Below the pieces are notes generated by a model. That model saw only the letters and a program-made list of their open reading frames with translations, searched no databases and was not told where the DNA came from. The position numbers and the translations under genes are program-made. A stretch of 64,000 nucleotides of DNA from Actinobacteria bacterium UBA959. GTDB lineage: Bacteria > Actinomycetota > Actinomycetes > S36-B12 > UBA5976. Numbering within the stretch: the stretch's first letter is position 1; the number at the start of each line of letters is the position of its first letter. This document shows positions 41,127 to 49,839 of this stretch, in pieces. Where the stretch lies: the NCBI GenBank assembly GCA_002293025.1, contig DBCL01000002.1, positions 62,110 to 126,109 of the forward strand, given 5' to 3'.

Positions 41127-41426
41127 TTACTTGTTTATAACAGCGAGCACATCACGGGCTGAAAGCAATAGGTAATCAGTTCCACCATGACTTACTTCAG
41201 TGCCGCCATATTTAGAAAAGAGAACTACATCACCAACTTTTACATCTACTGGGATGCGCTTCTCGCCATCTTCATCAAAACGGCCTGGGCCAACTGCTAC
41301 CACTTTGCCTTCTTGAGGCTTTTCTTTAGCGGTGTCTGGAATTACCAAACCGCTTGCTGTTGTTTGTTCAGCGTCTAGCGGCTGAACAAGGATTCGGTCC
41401 TCTAGGGGACGGATGCTGACCGACAC
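41127..41426 (-). CDS. groES: 10-kDa co-chaperonin GroES
   Basis: Lid of the GroEL chamber. Start is GTG 41426 ([19 protein letters not shown] follows), because GGAGGT (41434-41439) is 7 nt upstream; further upstream codons have no homology. 99 residues; [28 protein letters not shown] and [11 protein letters not shown] are typical, with the mobile loop at about residues 20-32. Controlled by the CIRCE elements immediately upstream. Confidence 0.95.
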   Translation of the reverse strand: MSVSIRPLEDRILVQPLDAEQTTASGLVIPDTAKEKPQEGKVVAVGPGRFDEDGEKRIPVDVKVGDVVLFSKYGGTEVSHGGTDYLLLSARDVLAVINK

Positions 41427-41461
41427 GGTCGGACCTCCGATATTTCTCGATTGGATAGTTT

Positions 41462-41488
41462 TTAGCAGCCGCGGGGTGCGAGTGCTAA
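41462..41488 (-). promoter_or_regulatory. Second, imperfect CIRCE element
   Basis: GAGTGCTAA at 41480-41488 is a perfect half. Its partner after nine bases is TTAGCAGCC (41462-41470), which matches TTAGCACTC in six of nine positions. Placed between the promoter and the groES start, it may be a second HrcA site. Confidence 0.7.
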
Positions 41489-41493
41489 GGCCA

Positions 41494-41521
41494 AGGGTAC
41501 TAGGGCTTAGCACTCAGTCAA
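41494..41521 (-). promoter_or_regulatory. Predicted groES-groEL promoter inside CIRCE
   Basis: On the minus strand TTGACT (41521-41516, inside the CIRCE spacer) is followed after 16 nt by TACCCT (41499-41494), matching the TTGACN/TANNNT pattern. HrcA bound to CIRCE would cover the -35 box. Confidence 0.55.
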
Positions 41522-41533
41522 CTCGAGTGCTAA
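41507..41533 (-). promoter_or_regulatory. CIRCE operator (HrcA-binding site), perfect
   Basis: TTAGCACTC (41507-41515), nine-base spacer, GAGTGCTAA (41525-41533) is an exact consensus CIRCE. It overlaps the last codon and stop codon of tsaD, so the heat-shock operon has its own repressed promoter although it follows tsaD in the same direction. hrcA itself is not in the window. Confidence 0.95.
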
Positions 41534-42540
41534 GGCTGCCTCGTGGCTGGCCTGCCAGCACTCATTCGAAGTGATCCCAGGGCTGCCACCATGGCCCCGT
41601 TATCGGTACAAAGCTTGCGTGGCGGAACGCGCAGGGTGATCCCCTGGGCTTGGGCACGCTCTTGGGCTAACGCTCGAAGTCTTGAGTTTGCCGCAACTCC
41701 ACCGCCCAGCAATAGGACCTCTACCCCTCGCTCATGACAGGCATCAATGGCCTTGCTGGTTAAGACATCCACCACAGCCTCTTGAAAAGAGGCGGCGACA
41801 TCTGGCACTGAAATCTCAATACCTTCTTTTTCCTTAGTTTCAATCCAGCGTGCAACAGAGGTTTTTAACCCAGAGAAGGAGAAATCAAATCTATGTTCTA
41901 CTAGATCATGCGGTGCAGTCAGACCTCGTGGAAATCTAACAAATTCACTATTGCCTTCAGTGGCAAGCCTGTCGATGTGTGGCCCCCCTGGGAAGGGCAG
42001 GCCCAGAAGTCTGGCAATTTTGTCATAGGCCTCACCAGCAGCATCATCCATTGAAGTGCCAAGTATTTCAGCACCAATAGTTATGTCTTCCACAAACATT
42101 AAGGAGGTGTGTCCACCCGAAACTAATAATGCAACAGCTGGTTCAGTTAATAAACCATTTTCTAATACATCAACTGCAATGTGACTATCTAGGTGGTCAA
42201 CATGATGTAACGGGATTCCTAAGCCAGCAGCTAAACCTTCAGCTGCTGCAACTCCCACTAATAGCGCCCCGACTAATCCTGGTTGACGAGTGACAGCAAT
42301 TGCATCTAAATCACTTAGTTTTATCTTGGCTTCAGCGAGTGCTCGCTCCAATGTTGGCAACATAGCTTCTACGTGTGCTCTTGAGGCAATCTCAGGAATA
42401 AACCCACCAAATCGTGCGTGTAAATCAACGCTAGTTGCCAACGAATCAGCCAAGAGATCAATTCCTCGAACAATTCCCACCCCAGTTTCATCACATGAGG
42501 TTTCGATACCTAGCACTAGTGGCTCATTCATCAGCATCAT
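41530..42540 (-). CDS. tsaD: tRNA threonylcarbamoyladenosine transferase subunit TsaD
   Basis: Transfers threonylcarbamoyl to A37 of ANN-decoding tRNAs. The 336-residue ASKHA-fold protein has [22 protein letters not shown] with the metal-binding His pair, [21 protein letters not shown] with FPGGP, and [10 protein letters not shown]. It overlaps the rimI end; an internal ATG at 42531 would cut the overlap from 17 to 8 nt. The partner subunits TsaB and TsaE are encoded just upstream. Confidence 0.95.
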   Translation of the reverse strand: MMLMNEPLVLGIETSCDETGVGIVRGIDLLADSLATSVDLHARFGGFIPEIASRAHVEAMLPTLERALAEAKIKLSDLDAIAVTRQPGLVGALLVGVAAAEGLAAGLGIPLHHVDHLDSHIAVDVLENGLLTEPAVALLVSGGHTSLMFVEDITIGAEILGTSMDDAAGEAYDKIARLLGLPFPGGPHIDRLATEGNSEFVRFPRGLTAPHDLVEHRFDFSFSGLKTSVARWIETKEKEGIEISVPDVAASFQEAVVDVLTSKAIDACHERGVEVLLLGGGVAANSRLRALAQERAQAQGITLRVPPRKLCTDNGAMVAALGSLRMSAGRPATRQP

Positions 42541-42985
42541 CTTTCAAATCCAATACCATTGTTTGAGCATTCTTCCCAGGCCCGTAGTAATTCAATCTAA
42601 TTGTTAGGTTCTGGAATCCTAGTTTTTGATACATAGAAATTGCTGGGGAATTATTGACTTCTACTTCCAAGAAAACTTTTTTAATTCCATGCTTACTCAA
42701 AAAGTTAAGAGCAGTAATTATCAGTTGCTCTCCATAGCCCTTTCGTTGGCTCTCAGTGGTTATTGCAATTGTTTGAATGTCTGCATTTTCACCAACATAG
42801 GCCACACCTATGTAGCCGATAATTTGAGAATTGCTCTCAAGTACTTGATACCAACGACTTTGCCCTAATCTAGAAAGCTCATCCTCATACATCTTGCGAG
42901 ACCAAGCGGTTTGTCCAAATAGATGCTCTTCGATTTGGAGCACTTGTTCAAGGTCTAGTTGAGTCATCTCTCTCAATGAATTCAT
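42524..42985 (-). CDS. rimI: Ribosomal-protein-alanine N-acetyltransferase RimI
   Basis: 153-residue GNAT enzyme. [20 protein letters not shown] is the acetyl-CoA binding motif [22 protein letters not shown] motif B (quoted in two halves, split after NNSPA). It acetylates ribosomal protein S18 or other N-termini. It sits between tsaB and tsaD, overlapping both, an order conserved in many actinobacteria. Confidence 0.9.
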   Translation of the reverse strand: MNSLREMTQLDLEQVLQIEEHLFGQTAWSRKMYEDELSRLGQSRWYQVLESNSQIIGYIGVAYVGENADIQTIAITTESQRKGYGEQLIITALNFLSKHGIKKVFLEVEVNNSPAISMYQKLGFQNLTIRLNYYGPGKNAQTMVLDLKDDADE

Positions 42986-43671
42986 AATTTAGTTGGCTCC
43001 ACCACATCTGGTCTGCGCAGATAGATTGGCAGGGGTGGCAACAAAATTCCCACTTCCTTGGGTAGGGCACCTTTTCCATCACTGGCTGCAGCAAATTCAT
43101 TTGGAACCAACTGAGCAACTTTTTCACCAGCCATTACTGCATGGTTTACAAGCATCCCTAATCGTCCAGCAGAAACTGTGATTGTCTTTCCATTAAGAAA
43201 CTTATCTGGATACACATCAATTGCATCACCAACAAAAGTGTCAGCCAACGTTGCAGCCAAGTCTGGCTTGATCACTATGGGAGATTCGAGTCTTTTACCG
43301 TTTAGATAGTTAGAGAAATAAACTTCTTTTCGCCTCGCGTCTGTTACGACTGCTCCAGTAAAGTTTGTGGGGGCGATTATGTCGTGTGTGCAGACACCAA
43401 ATACTTGGATTGACCTGGCAAAACCAAAAGATTTAGCAAACATCAAACCAACTCTGAGTCCAGTAAACGCACCAGGTCCCACACCAACTGCAACAGCAGA
43501 TACATCAAAAATACTTAGATTGGCTTCGGTGTACAGATGAGAAATTAACTCTGGTAACAGTTCAGCATGCTGCTGTTCAGCACCAAAAGATGATTCAGCT
43601 CTAACTTTTTGATTTTCAACTAAAGCAACCGAAAGTGTCCGAGTCGATGAATCTATGGCCAGAGTTAGCAT
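42982..43671 (-). CDS. tsaB: TsaB, TsaD partner protein
   Basis: 229-residue inactive ASKHA paralogue that forms the TsaD-TsaB core of the t6A enzyme. AIDSSTRTLSVAL and VGVGPGAFTGLRVGL are its signatures. The zinc His pair of TsaD is absent, as is normal. Overlaps rimI by 4 nt; 1 nt from tsaE. Confidence 0.92.
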   Translation of the reverse strand: MLTLAIDSSTRTLSVALVENQKVRAESSFGAEQQHAELLPELISHLYTEANLSIFDVSAVAVGVGPGAFTGLRVGLMFAKSFGFARSIQVFGVCTHDIIAPTNFTGAVVTDARRKEVYFSNYLNGKRLESPIVIKPDLAATLADTFVGDAIDVYPDKFLNGKTITVSAGRLGMLVNHAVMAGEKVAQLVPNEFAAASDGKGALPKEVGILLPPLPIYLRRPDVVEPTKL

Positions 43672-43672
43672 C

Positions 43673-44137
43673 TCATGCCTTGAGGTCTAAAGATCTCGAT
43701 TGTGGAATTGTGATCGTGACTTCCCTTAGATCATTAGATTCATCACTATCTCTAACAATTTGAATTAACCAATTCTCAGGTGTCAAACCTTCGATAAGTC
43801 CGGAGCCCCACTCAACGACTGTAACCGCACCGTCCAACGATGATTCCAAATCAAGACCATCTACCTCCATAACGCTTGAGAGCCGATAGGCATCCACATG
43901 TACTAACTCTGGCCCATTCACTTGTGACTCATGAACGCGAGCAATCACGAAAGTGGGTGAAGTAACTGACCCTTTTACTTTTAGTCCTTTTGCGATTCCT
44001 TTTGTTAAGGTCGTTTTTCCCGCACCGACTACACCATCAAGAACGATTAGATCTCCAGATTGAAAATTCCGAGCAAGCGCTTCACCTAATTCGATCATTT
44101 TTGCTGGGTCAACAACTTGTAGCTTTATTTGACTCAT
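43673..44137 (-). CDS. tsaE: TsaE, ATPase of t6A biosynthesis
   Basis: 154-residue P-loop protein with GVVGAGKTTLTKGIAKGL as Walker A and SPTFVIARVHE and VHVDAYRL further on; EWGSGLIE contains the conserved TrpGly. It cycles the TsaBDE complex. Overlaps alr by 4 nt. Confidence 0.93.
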   Translation of the reverse strand: MSQIKLQVVDPAKMIELGEALARNFQSGDLIVLDGVVGAGKTTLTKGIAKGLKVKGSVTSPTFVIARVHESQVNGPELVHVDAYRLSSVMEVDGLDLESSLDGAVTVVEWGSGLIEGLTPENWLIQIVRDSDESNDLREVTITIPQSRSLDLKA

Positions 44138-45228
44138 AAATTTAAATACTTCCGTTGCACACGACTGCCAATTCTCACTAAGACCTCGTATGAGATTGTT
44201 CCAGCAGCTGAAGCTAAATCACACACAGTTGGATGACCCAGACTAGGATCCCCAAAAATTATTACTTCGTCACCTATTTCATCCTGTGCCGCTGCCTCAA
44301 TGATGAACTGATCCATGCTAATCGTGCCAAAAGTCCGTCGCTTTTCACCATTAACCCAAACTGTTAGTTTGCCAGAAGCTGTCCGCGGTATGGCATCTGC
44401 ATATCCAACAGGAACTAGAGCCAGAGTTGTGTCTTGTTCTGTTTTGGAAGTGTGGTTGTAGCCAACCCCAATTCCTTTGTCGACTTGTTTTAGTTGAATA
44501 ATTGGTGCTGAAACTTTCATTGCTGGTTTTAGATTTGAATTAGGTTTATCACTTGGGTCGATTCCATAAAGTGCTATACCCGCACGAACAAAACTGAAGT
44601 CTGATACGTCATAGTTAAGGGCTCCCCCAGAATTCGCTAAGTGAAAATTGGGTACTTCTATTCCAAGTTTTTTAATTTGAGTTTGAATTTCTCTAAAAGT
44701 TGCTAGTTGCCCCATGACAACTTCATCATTGCTTGCTTCAGAACTAACCAAGTGAGTAAAGACTCCCTCTAAATTAAACTTAGGGTTCTGAGAAATTGTC
44801 TGGGCGGTTTGTACTGCTTCAGACGGGCTCAAACCGCCACGACTCATTCCAGTATCAATATGTAAATGTACTGTTATCTGCTGCTCAGTTTGCAGATAAG
44901 ATAAAAACTCGACTTGCTGCTCATTAAAGATCGCCAAATGAATACCGGAATCAATTGCACATTGGATCATCTCTTCATCCAATTGATATAGCCATGCTAG
45001 AACTCGAGCTTCTGGTGCAGTGGCTTTAACTTTTTGGGCCTCATCAATTGTGGCAACACCGAACCAATCAATGCCTGCTTTAGTGCAAATACTCACTACC
45101 CCAGCCAGGCCATGCCCATAGGCATTTGCCTTAACAACTGCCATTAGATTTGTTTGGGAAACTTTCTGTAAGTATTCAATATTTGATCTGATAGCAGCTG
45201 CATCCACATAGGCTGTAATTTCACTCAT
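44134..45228 (-). CDS. alr: Alanine racemase
   Basis: PLP enzyme that makes D-alanine for peptidoglycan. 364 residues; PLP-binding Lys33 in VVKANAYGHG, barrel with HIDTGMSRGG, and C-terminal domain starting near VSAPIIQLKQV with GVGYNHTSKT and the catalytic Tyr region. Overlaps both tsaE and acpS by 4 nt. Confidence 0.94.
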   Translation of the reverse strand: MSEITAYVDAAAIRSNIEYLQKVSQTNLMAVVKANAYGHGLAGVVSICTKAGIDWFGVATIDEAQKVKATAPEARVLAWLYQLDEEMIQCAIDSGIHLAIFNEQQVEFLSYLQTEQQITVHLHIDTGMSRGGLSPSEAVQTAQTISQNPKFNLEGVFTHLVSSEASNDEVVMGQLATFREIQTQIKKLGIEVPNFHLANSGGALNYDVSDFSFVRAGIALYGIDPSDKPNSNLKPAMKVSAPIIQLKQVDKGIGVGYNHTSKTEQDTTLALVPVGYADAIPRTASGKLTVWVNGEKRRTFGTISMDQFIIEAAAQDEIGDEVIIFGDPSLGHPTVCDLASAAGTISYEVLVRIGSRVQRKYLNL

Positions 45229-45599
45229 TGGTTACCTTCTGCTACCACAAAGGCAATAGCCAGCTCAGCATCATGTGAAATAGATAGGTGCCATTTCGAA
45301 ATTCCAAGAGAGTTAGCAACTTCTAATATTGAGTCTTTGATATTTACTTCCGGTTTCCCAGATGCCGCATGCGAAATCTCACAATGATGCCAATTAAGCC
45401 CAGGAGGTGCTCCTAATGCTTTTGCAATTGCTTCCTTAGCTGCAAAGATTCCAGCTAAGGAAGTGGTAGATCTTGGATTGCCAGATGACAGTAGCAATTC
45501 CTGAGCGGTAAATACGCGATCCTTGAACTTTTCAGTTCTTTGTAAAACACCTTCAAACCGCGGAATACTTACAACGTCAGTCCCAACAGAGATAATCAT
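45225..45599 (-). CDS. acpS: Holo-[acyl-carrier-protein] synthase
   Basis: 124 residues. Transfers 4'-phosphopantetheine to ACP. GTDVVSIPRFE holds the metal-binding Asp and FAAKEAIAKALG the Glu and catalytic Lys region; HLSISHDAELAIAFV is the C-terminal motif. Follows glmS by 6 nt. Confidence 0.93.
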   Translation of the reverse strand: MIISVGTDVVSIPRFEGVLQRTEKFKDRVFTAQELLLSSGNPRSTTSLAGIFAAKEAIAKALGAPPGLNWHHCEISHAASGKPEVNIKDSILEVANSLGISKWHLSISHDAELAIAFVVAEGNQ

Positions 45600-45605
45600 T
45601 CAATA

Positions 45606-47456
45606 TCACTCAACCGTTACAGACTTAGCCAGATTTCTAGGTTGATCAACATCGTGACCACGTGCTGTTGCCATCTCACATGCAAACACTTGAAGAGGCA
45701 CAGTGCTAACAATTGGCTGTAAGAATGGATTTAAATGAGGGACACGAACTATGTGACTTGCAAACTCATCCACTATTTGATCATCTTCAACTGCAATGGC
45801 CAGTATTAAGGCGCCACGGGCTCTAACTTCTTGTATATTTGAGATGATCTTCTCGTGTAATACTGGTTGTTGAGTTGGTGATGGCACGACCACTACGACT
45901 AATAAACCTTCTTCAATCAAGGCGATTGGACCATGTTTTAACTCACCTGCGGGAAATCCTTCAGCGTGCATATAGGCCAATTCTTTTAACTTCAAGGCAC
46001 CCTCAAGGGCAACTCCATAACCCACACCTCGCCCTAGAAACAAAACGCTCTTATTATTTGCAAACTTTCTTGCGAGCCCTCTTACCTCTTCAATGGTATC
46101 CAGTACCAGATCAACTTCTGCTGGAAGTGAAGCTAGTAAAATCAGAAGTTCCTGGATCTTTACTGTGGAAATAGTTTTCTTTAGTTGAGCTAGGTAAAGT
46201 CCAACTAGATAGGTAGCCACAATTTGAGTAAGAAATGCTTTTGTTGATGCAACGGCTATTTCAGGCCCAGCGTGAGTGTATAAAACTGCATCACTTTCTC
46301 TTGGGATTGTGGCCCCTTGAGTATTACAAATAGATAAAACACGTGCACCTTGCTCTTTGGCATGCCTTACAGCCATTAACGTATCCATGGTTTCACCTGA
46401 TTGCGAAATTGCAATACATAGAGTTCTGGTAGTTACGACTGGATTTCTATACCTAAACTCACTAGCAAACTCAACAGATGTTGGAATGCGAGTCCATTCT
46501 TCAAATGCATACTTAGCAATTAATCCTGCATGCAGTGCTGTACCACATGCAATAATTAAAATGTTATCAATTTCTATTAGTTCTTGTTCGGAAATTTTCA
46601 ATTCATCTAATTTCAAGATGTGATCTATGTTGAGGCGACCTCGTAACGTATCCGCAACTGCTTTAGGTTGTTCAGAAATTTCTTTTAGCATGAACAAATC
46701 AAAACCGCCCTTTTCAGCCGCTGCTGCGTCCCAAGTAACTGTAAATGGTTTTGCCTGAACTACTTCACCATTAAAAGTAGTTACTATCACACTGTCTTTT
46801 CGCAATTCCACAACTTGGTCTTGGCCAAGCTCCAAAGCATTCTTGGTGTGTGCGATAAATGCCGATACATCGGAAGCTAAAAAATTCTCACCAACACCCA
46901 AGCCAACTACTAGAGGTGAGTTTCTACGAGCACCCACAATTACATCAGGGCTGTCTGCGTGCACAGCAACGAGAGTGAAGGCTCCGTGCAGCTTTTGACA
47001 CACTTCACGCATTGCATCGGCTAAAGAATTTGAACCTGCAGTTAGGCTGTTTGAGAGTAAGTGAGCTACTACTTCCGTGTCTGTTTCACTATTGAATTTG
47101 ATTCCACTAGCTGTTAGGTCTTTTCTTAACTGGGAAAAATTCTCAATAATTCCATTGTGAATAATCGCAATTTTGCCTGACTCATCTAGGTGAGGGTGAG
47201 CATTTAGATCATTTGGTGCTCCATGAGTTGCCCACCTAGTGTGCCCAATACCTAAATTGGAGCTTGGGATACCGGGTTCAGTTAGTAACTCTTGGAGATT
47301 GCCTAATTTGCCAGCTTTTTTGCGAGTGAATAATTCATTTTCAGTCACCAGTGATATTCCAGCGGAGTCATATCCGCGATACTCCATATGCTTTAAACCA
47401 GCGAGCACAACTTCCAAAGCAGACTTCGCACCGATGTAACCAACAATTCCACACAT
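45606..47456 (-). CDS. glmS: Glucosamine-6-phosphate synthase
   Basis: Makes glucosamine 6-phosphate from fructose 6-phosphate and glutamine. 616 residues: Ntn glutaminase domain with nucleophile Cys2 (MCGIVGYIG) and GIGHTRWATHG, then two SIS domains (IISQSGETMDTL-like ISQSGETMDT, and LGRGVGYGVALEGALKLKE), ending in DQPRNLAKSVTVE. No glmS ribozyme is expected or seen in this phylum. 9 nt from glmM, the next step in the pathway. Confidence 0.95.
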   Translation of the reverse strand: MCGIVGYIGAKSALEVVLAGLKHMEYRGYDSAGISLVTENELFTRKKAGKLGNLQELLTEPGIPSSNLGIGHTRWATHGAPNDLNAHPHLDESGKIAIIHNGIIENFSQLRKDLTASGIKFNSETDTEVVAHLLSNSLTAGSNSLADAMREVCQKLHGAFTLVAVHADSPDVIVGARRNSPLVVGLGVGENFLASDVSAFIAHTKNALELGQDQVVELRKDSVIVTTFNGEVVQAKPFTVTWDAAAAEKGGFDLFMLKEISEQPKAVADTLRGRLNIDHILKLDELKISEQELIEIDNILIIACGTALHAGLIAKYAFEEWTRIPTSVEFASEFRYRNPVVTTRTLCIAISQSGETMDTLMAVRHAKEQGARVLSICNTQGATIPRESDAVLYTHAGPEIAVASTKAFLTQIVATYLVGLYLAQLKKTISTVKIQELLILLASLPAEVDLVLDTIEEVRGLARKFANNKSVLFLGRGVGYGVALEGALKLKELAYMHAEGFPAGELKHGPIALIEEGLLVVVVVPSPTQQPVLHEKIISNIQEVRARGALILAIAVEDDQIVDEFASHIVRVPHLNPFLQPIVSTVPLQVFACEMATARGHDVDQPRNLAKSVTVE

Positions 47457-47465
47457 GTGCTTAGC

Positions 47466-48809
47466 CTAGGCTGGGAGTGCGGCTACCTCACGCACCACGG
47501 CTACTAGTCGCTCAGCTATTGAATTTGCTTGGTCTTGTGTTTTTGCTTCTACCATCACTCTAACTACCGGTTCAGTGCCGGAAGGCCGAAGCAAGATTCG
47601 TCCCTGGGCTCCTAAAAGATCCCGCTGCTCATCAACCGCTTTCAAAATAGCAGGGTGCGAAGCAGCCAGGTTACGATCTACATTAGAAACATTAATTAGA
47701 ACTTGTGGCATTCTCTGCATAACTGCCGCCAACTCACTGAGTGTTCTAGAGGATTGTTTTATGCGTTGCATTAAATGCAACGCAGTTAAGGTGCCATCTC
47801 CCGTTGTTGCACTATCAGCCAAAATCACATGTCCACTTTGTTCTCCACCCAAGTTGTATCCACCTACTTCCATGGCAGACAAAACGTGCCGGTCTCCAAC
47901 TGGGGTTTCGATAAGATTTATTCCATATTCTTTCATTGCGATTCTTAAACCTAGGTTTGACATAACCGTAATTACCATGGTGTTGTTAATTAATTTTCCA
48001 GACTCTTGCATTGCAATAGCTAAGATTGCCAGGATTTGATCACCATCAATTAAATTCCCATCAGCATCAACTGCTAAGCACCGGTCTGCATCCCCATCAT
48101 GGGCAATACCTAAATCTGCCCCAACTTTTTTAACTTCGGCGACCAAATCCTGCATGTGAGTAGATCCACAGTTGTCATTAATGTTAAGGCCGTCTGGTTG
48201 ACTGTGAATTTCAAATACCGTTGCACCCGCTTGTCGATAGGCATTTGGGGCAGTATTAAAAGCTGCCCCATTTGCAGTATCCACAACAACCTTGATTCCA
48301 TCTAGTCTTGTGTCAAGTGAACCAAGTAAGTGATTTATGTAATTGCTAGTTGCTGCGCTGTTATCTACGATTCTGCCAATTTCTTTACCAATTGGTGCTG
48401 CAAATTCCCCAGTTAGAGCATCCTCGATGGCATCCTCGATTGAATCGGCCAATTTTCGACCACCTGCTGCGAAGAACTTAATTCCATTATCTGGCATGGG
48501 ATTGTGACTTGCCGAGATAACGGCACCTAAGTCAGCCTTTAAGGCATCAACTAAGTAGGCGACTTCTGGAGTGGGGGCTATTCCAACTTTGATCACTGTT
48601 GCTCCAGCAGCAGCCATACCAGCCGCCAAAGCATCTTCTAGAAATTCACCACTTGCTCTGGTATCTCGACCGATTATGGCAACAGGTTTGTGATCTAGTC
48701 CTGCAGCTAAAACTCGAACAGCTGCTGAACCTAATGACAGAGTTAATTCTGCGGTTAGATCCTTGTTGGCAACACCACGAACACCGTCGGTGCCGAACAA
48801 CCTCGACAA
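47466..48809 (-). CDS. glmM: Phosphoglucosamine mutase
   Basis: Converts GlcN-6-P to GlcN-1-P for UDP-GlcNAc. 447 residues: FGTDGVRG at the N-terminus, catalytic phosphoserine in VISASHNPMPDNGIKFF, metal-binding DGDADR, GEQSGHVI for sugar selection, and the phosphate loop RPSGTEPVVRVMVEA. 2 nt after rpsI; glmS follows, so ribosomal and cell-wall genes are in one run. Confidence 0.96.
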   Translation of the reverse strand: MSRLFGTDGVRGVANKDLTAELTLSLGSAAVRVLAAGLDHKPVAIIGRDTRASGEFLEDALAAGMAAAGATVIKVGIAPTPEVAYLVDALKADLGAVISASHNPMPDNGIKFFAAGGRKLADSIEDAIEDALTGEFAAPIGKEIGRIVDNSAATSNYINHLLGSLDTRLDGIKVVVDTANGAAFNTAPNAYRQAGATVFEIHSQPDGLNINDNCGSTHMQDLVAEVKKVGADLGIAHDGDADRCLAVDADGNLIDGDQILAILAIAMQESGKLINNTMVITVMSNLGLRIAMKEYGINLIETPVGDRHVLSAMEVGGYNLGGEQSGHVILADSATTGDGTLTALHLMQRIKQSSRTLSELAAVMQRMPQVLINVSNVDRNLAASHPAILKAVDEQRDLLGAQGRILLRPSGTEPVVRVMVEAKTQDQANSIAERLVAVVREVAALPA

Positions 48810-48811
48810 GA

Positions 48812-49264
48812 TTAACGCTTGCTGTACTGAGAAGCCTTACGTGCTTTCTTTAGACCATACTTCTTGCGCTCAATCACACGAGCATCGCGAGTTAGGAAGC
48901 CAGCCTTCTTTAAAGTTGCACGATAGGCATCAAGATCTATTTCATTCAAAGCACGAGCAATGCCTAAACGCAATGCCCCAGCTTGCCCAGAGATTCCACC
49001 ACCGTGGATTCTGGCAATAACATCAAACTTACCTTCAGCAGCAAGAATTGTTAGTGGTTCTTTCACTGACTGCTGATGAAGCTTGTTTGGGAAATAATTT
49101 TCGATGGTGCGGCCATTAATCTTGAATACACCAGTTCCTGGAACTAGACGAACTCGAGCAATTGCTTCTTTGCGACGACCAGTTCCGCCACCTGGCTTTA
49201 CTGCACCATTTTTAGGAATAGATAAAGATGGAGACTCAGATGATGCTACTAATGTGTCAGTCAC
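48812..49264 (-). CDS. rpsI: 30S ribosomal protein S9
   Basis: 150 residues. A 30-residue Ser/Pro-rich N-terminal extension is followed by [17 protein letters not shown] and the conserved tail [12 protein letters not shown], whose final Lys-Arg reaches the P-site tRNA. Follows rplM by 29 nt, the universal L13-S9 pair. Confidence 0.96.
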   Translation of the reverse strand: MTDTLVASSESPSLSIPKNGAVKPGGGTGRRKEAIARVRLVPGTGVFKINGRTIENYFPNKLHQQSVKEPLTILAAEGKFDVIARIHGGGISGQAGALRLGIARALNEIDLDAYRATLKKAGFLTRDARVIERKKYGLKKARKASQYSKR

Positions 49265-49293
49265 TTGAAGTTGCCTTTCTAAAAACTATGCGC

Positions 49294-49737
49294 TTACTGC
49301 GCAACCTGAGAGATTGTGTATGGGGTTGGGTTCTGGGCTGCGTGTGGATGAGTTGATCCTGCGTAAACTTTTAACTTAGTTGAAATCTGACGACCTAGCT
49401 TGTTGTGAGGCAACATTCCATGAATAGCTTTTTCAACTACTCTGCGAGGATTTGTAGCAAGTAAAGTTGTGTAATCAGACTCACGCAAACCACCTGGGAA
49501 ACCAGAGTGACGATAGTCGCGCTTTTGAGTCATCTTTGATCCAGTTAGTGCAACCTTCTCAGCATTGATGATGATTACGAAATCACCAGTGTCAACGTGA
49601 GGAGCAAATATCGGTTTGTGCTTTCCGCGAAGCAAGATTGCAGCTTGAGAGGCTAACCTTCCCAAGACAACATCGGTGGCATCAATGACGTGCCAGTTAT
49701 GTGTAACTTGGCCAGCCTTAGGTGTAAAGGTGCGCAC
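49294..49737 (-). CDS. rplM: 50S ribosomal protein L13
   Basis: 147 residues; [32 protein letters not shown] and [13 protein letters not shown] are family blocks. The gap 49738-49839 to the ABC-F gene contains a CCCC/GGGG hairpin but no clear promoter boxes. Confidence 0.96.
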   Translation of the reverse strand: MRTFTPKAGQVTHNWHVIDATDVVLGRLASQAAILLRGKHKPIFAPHVDTGDFVIIINAEKVALTGSKMTQKRDYRHSGFPGGLRESDYTTLLATNPRRVVEKAIHGMLPHNKLGRQISTKLKVYAGSTHPHAAQNPTPYTISQVAQ

Positions 49738-49839
49738 GCGAAACTCCTACTTGCTTATCGGTTTTGGGCTCAACGAGTAGTTCTAACCCAGCGGTGAAGG
49801 ATAGCCAGCCTGAATTTGAGGGTCCAAGGCGGGTTCCCC

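Noticed and set aside
41427..41513. Upstream extension of groES by 29 codons
   Set aside because: Would translate the second CIRCE and promoter; GTG 41426 has GGAGGT 7 nt upstream.
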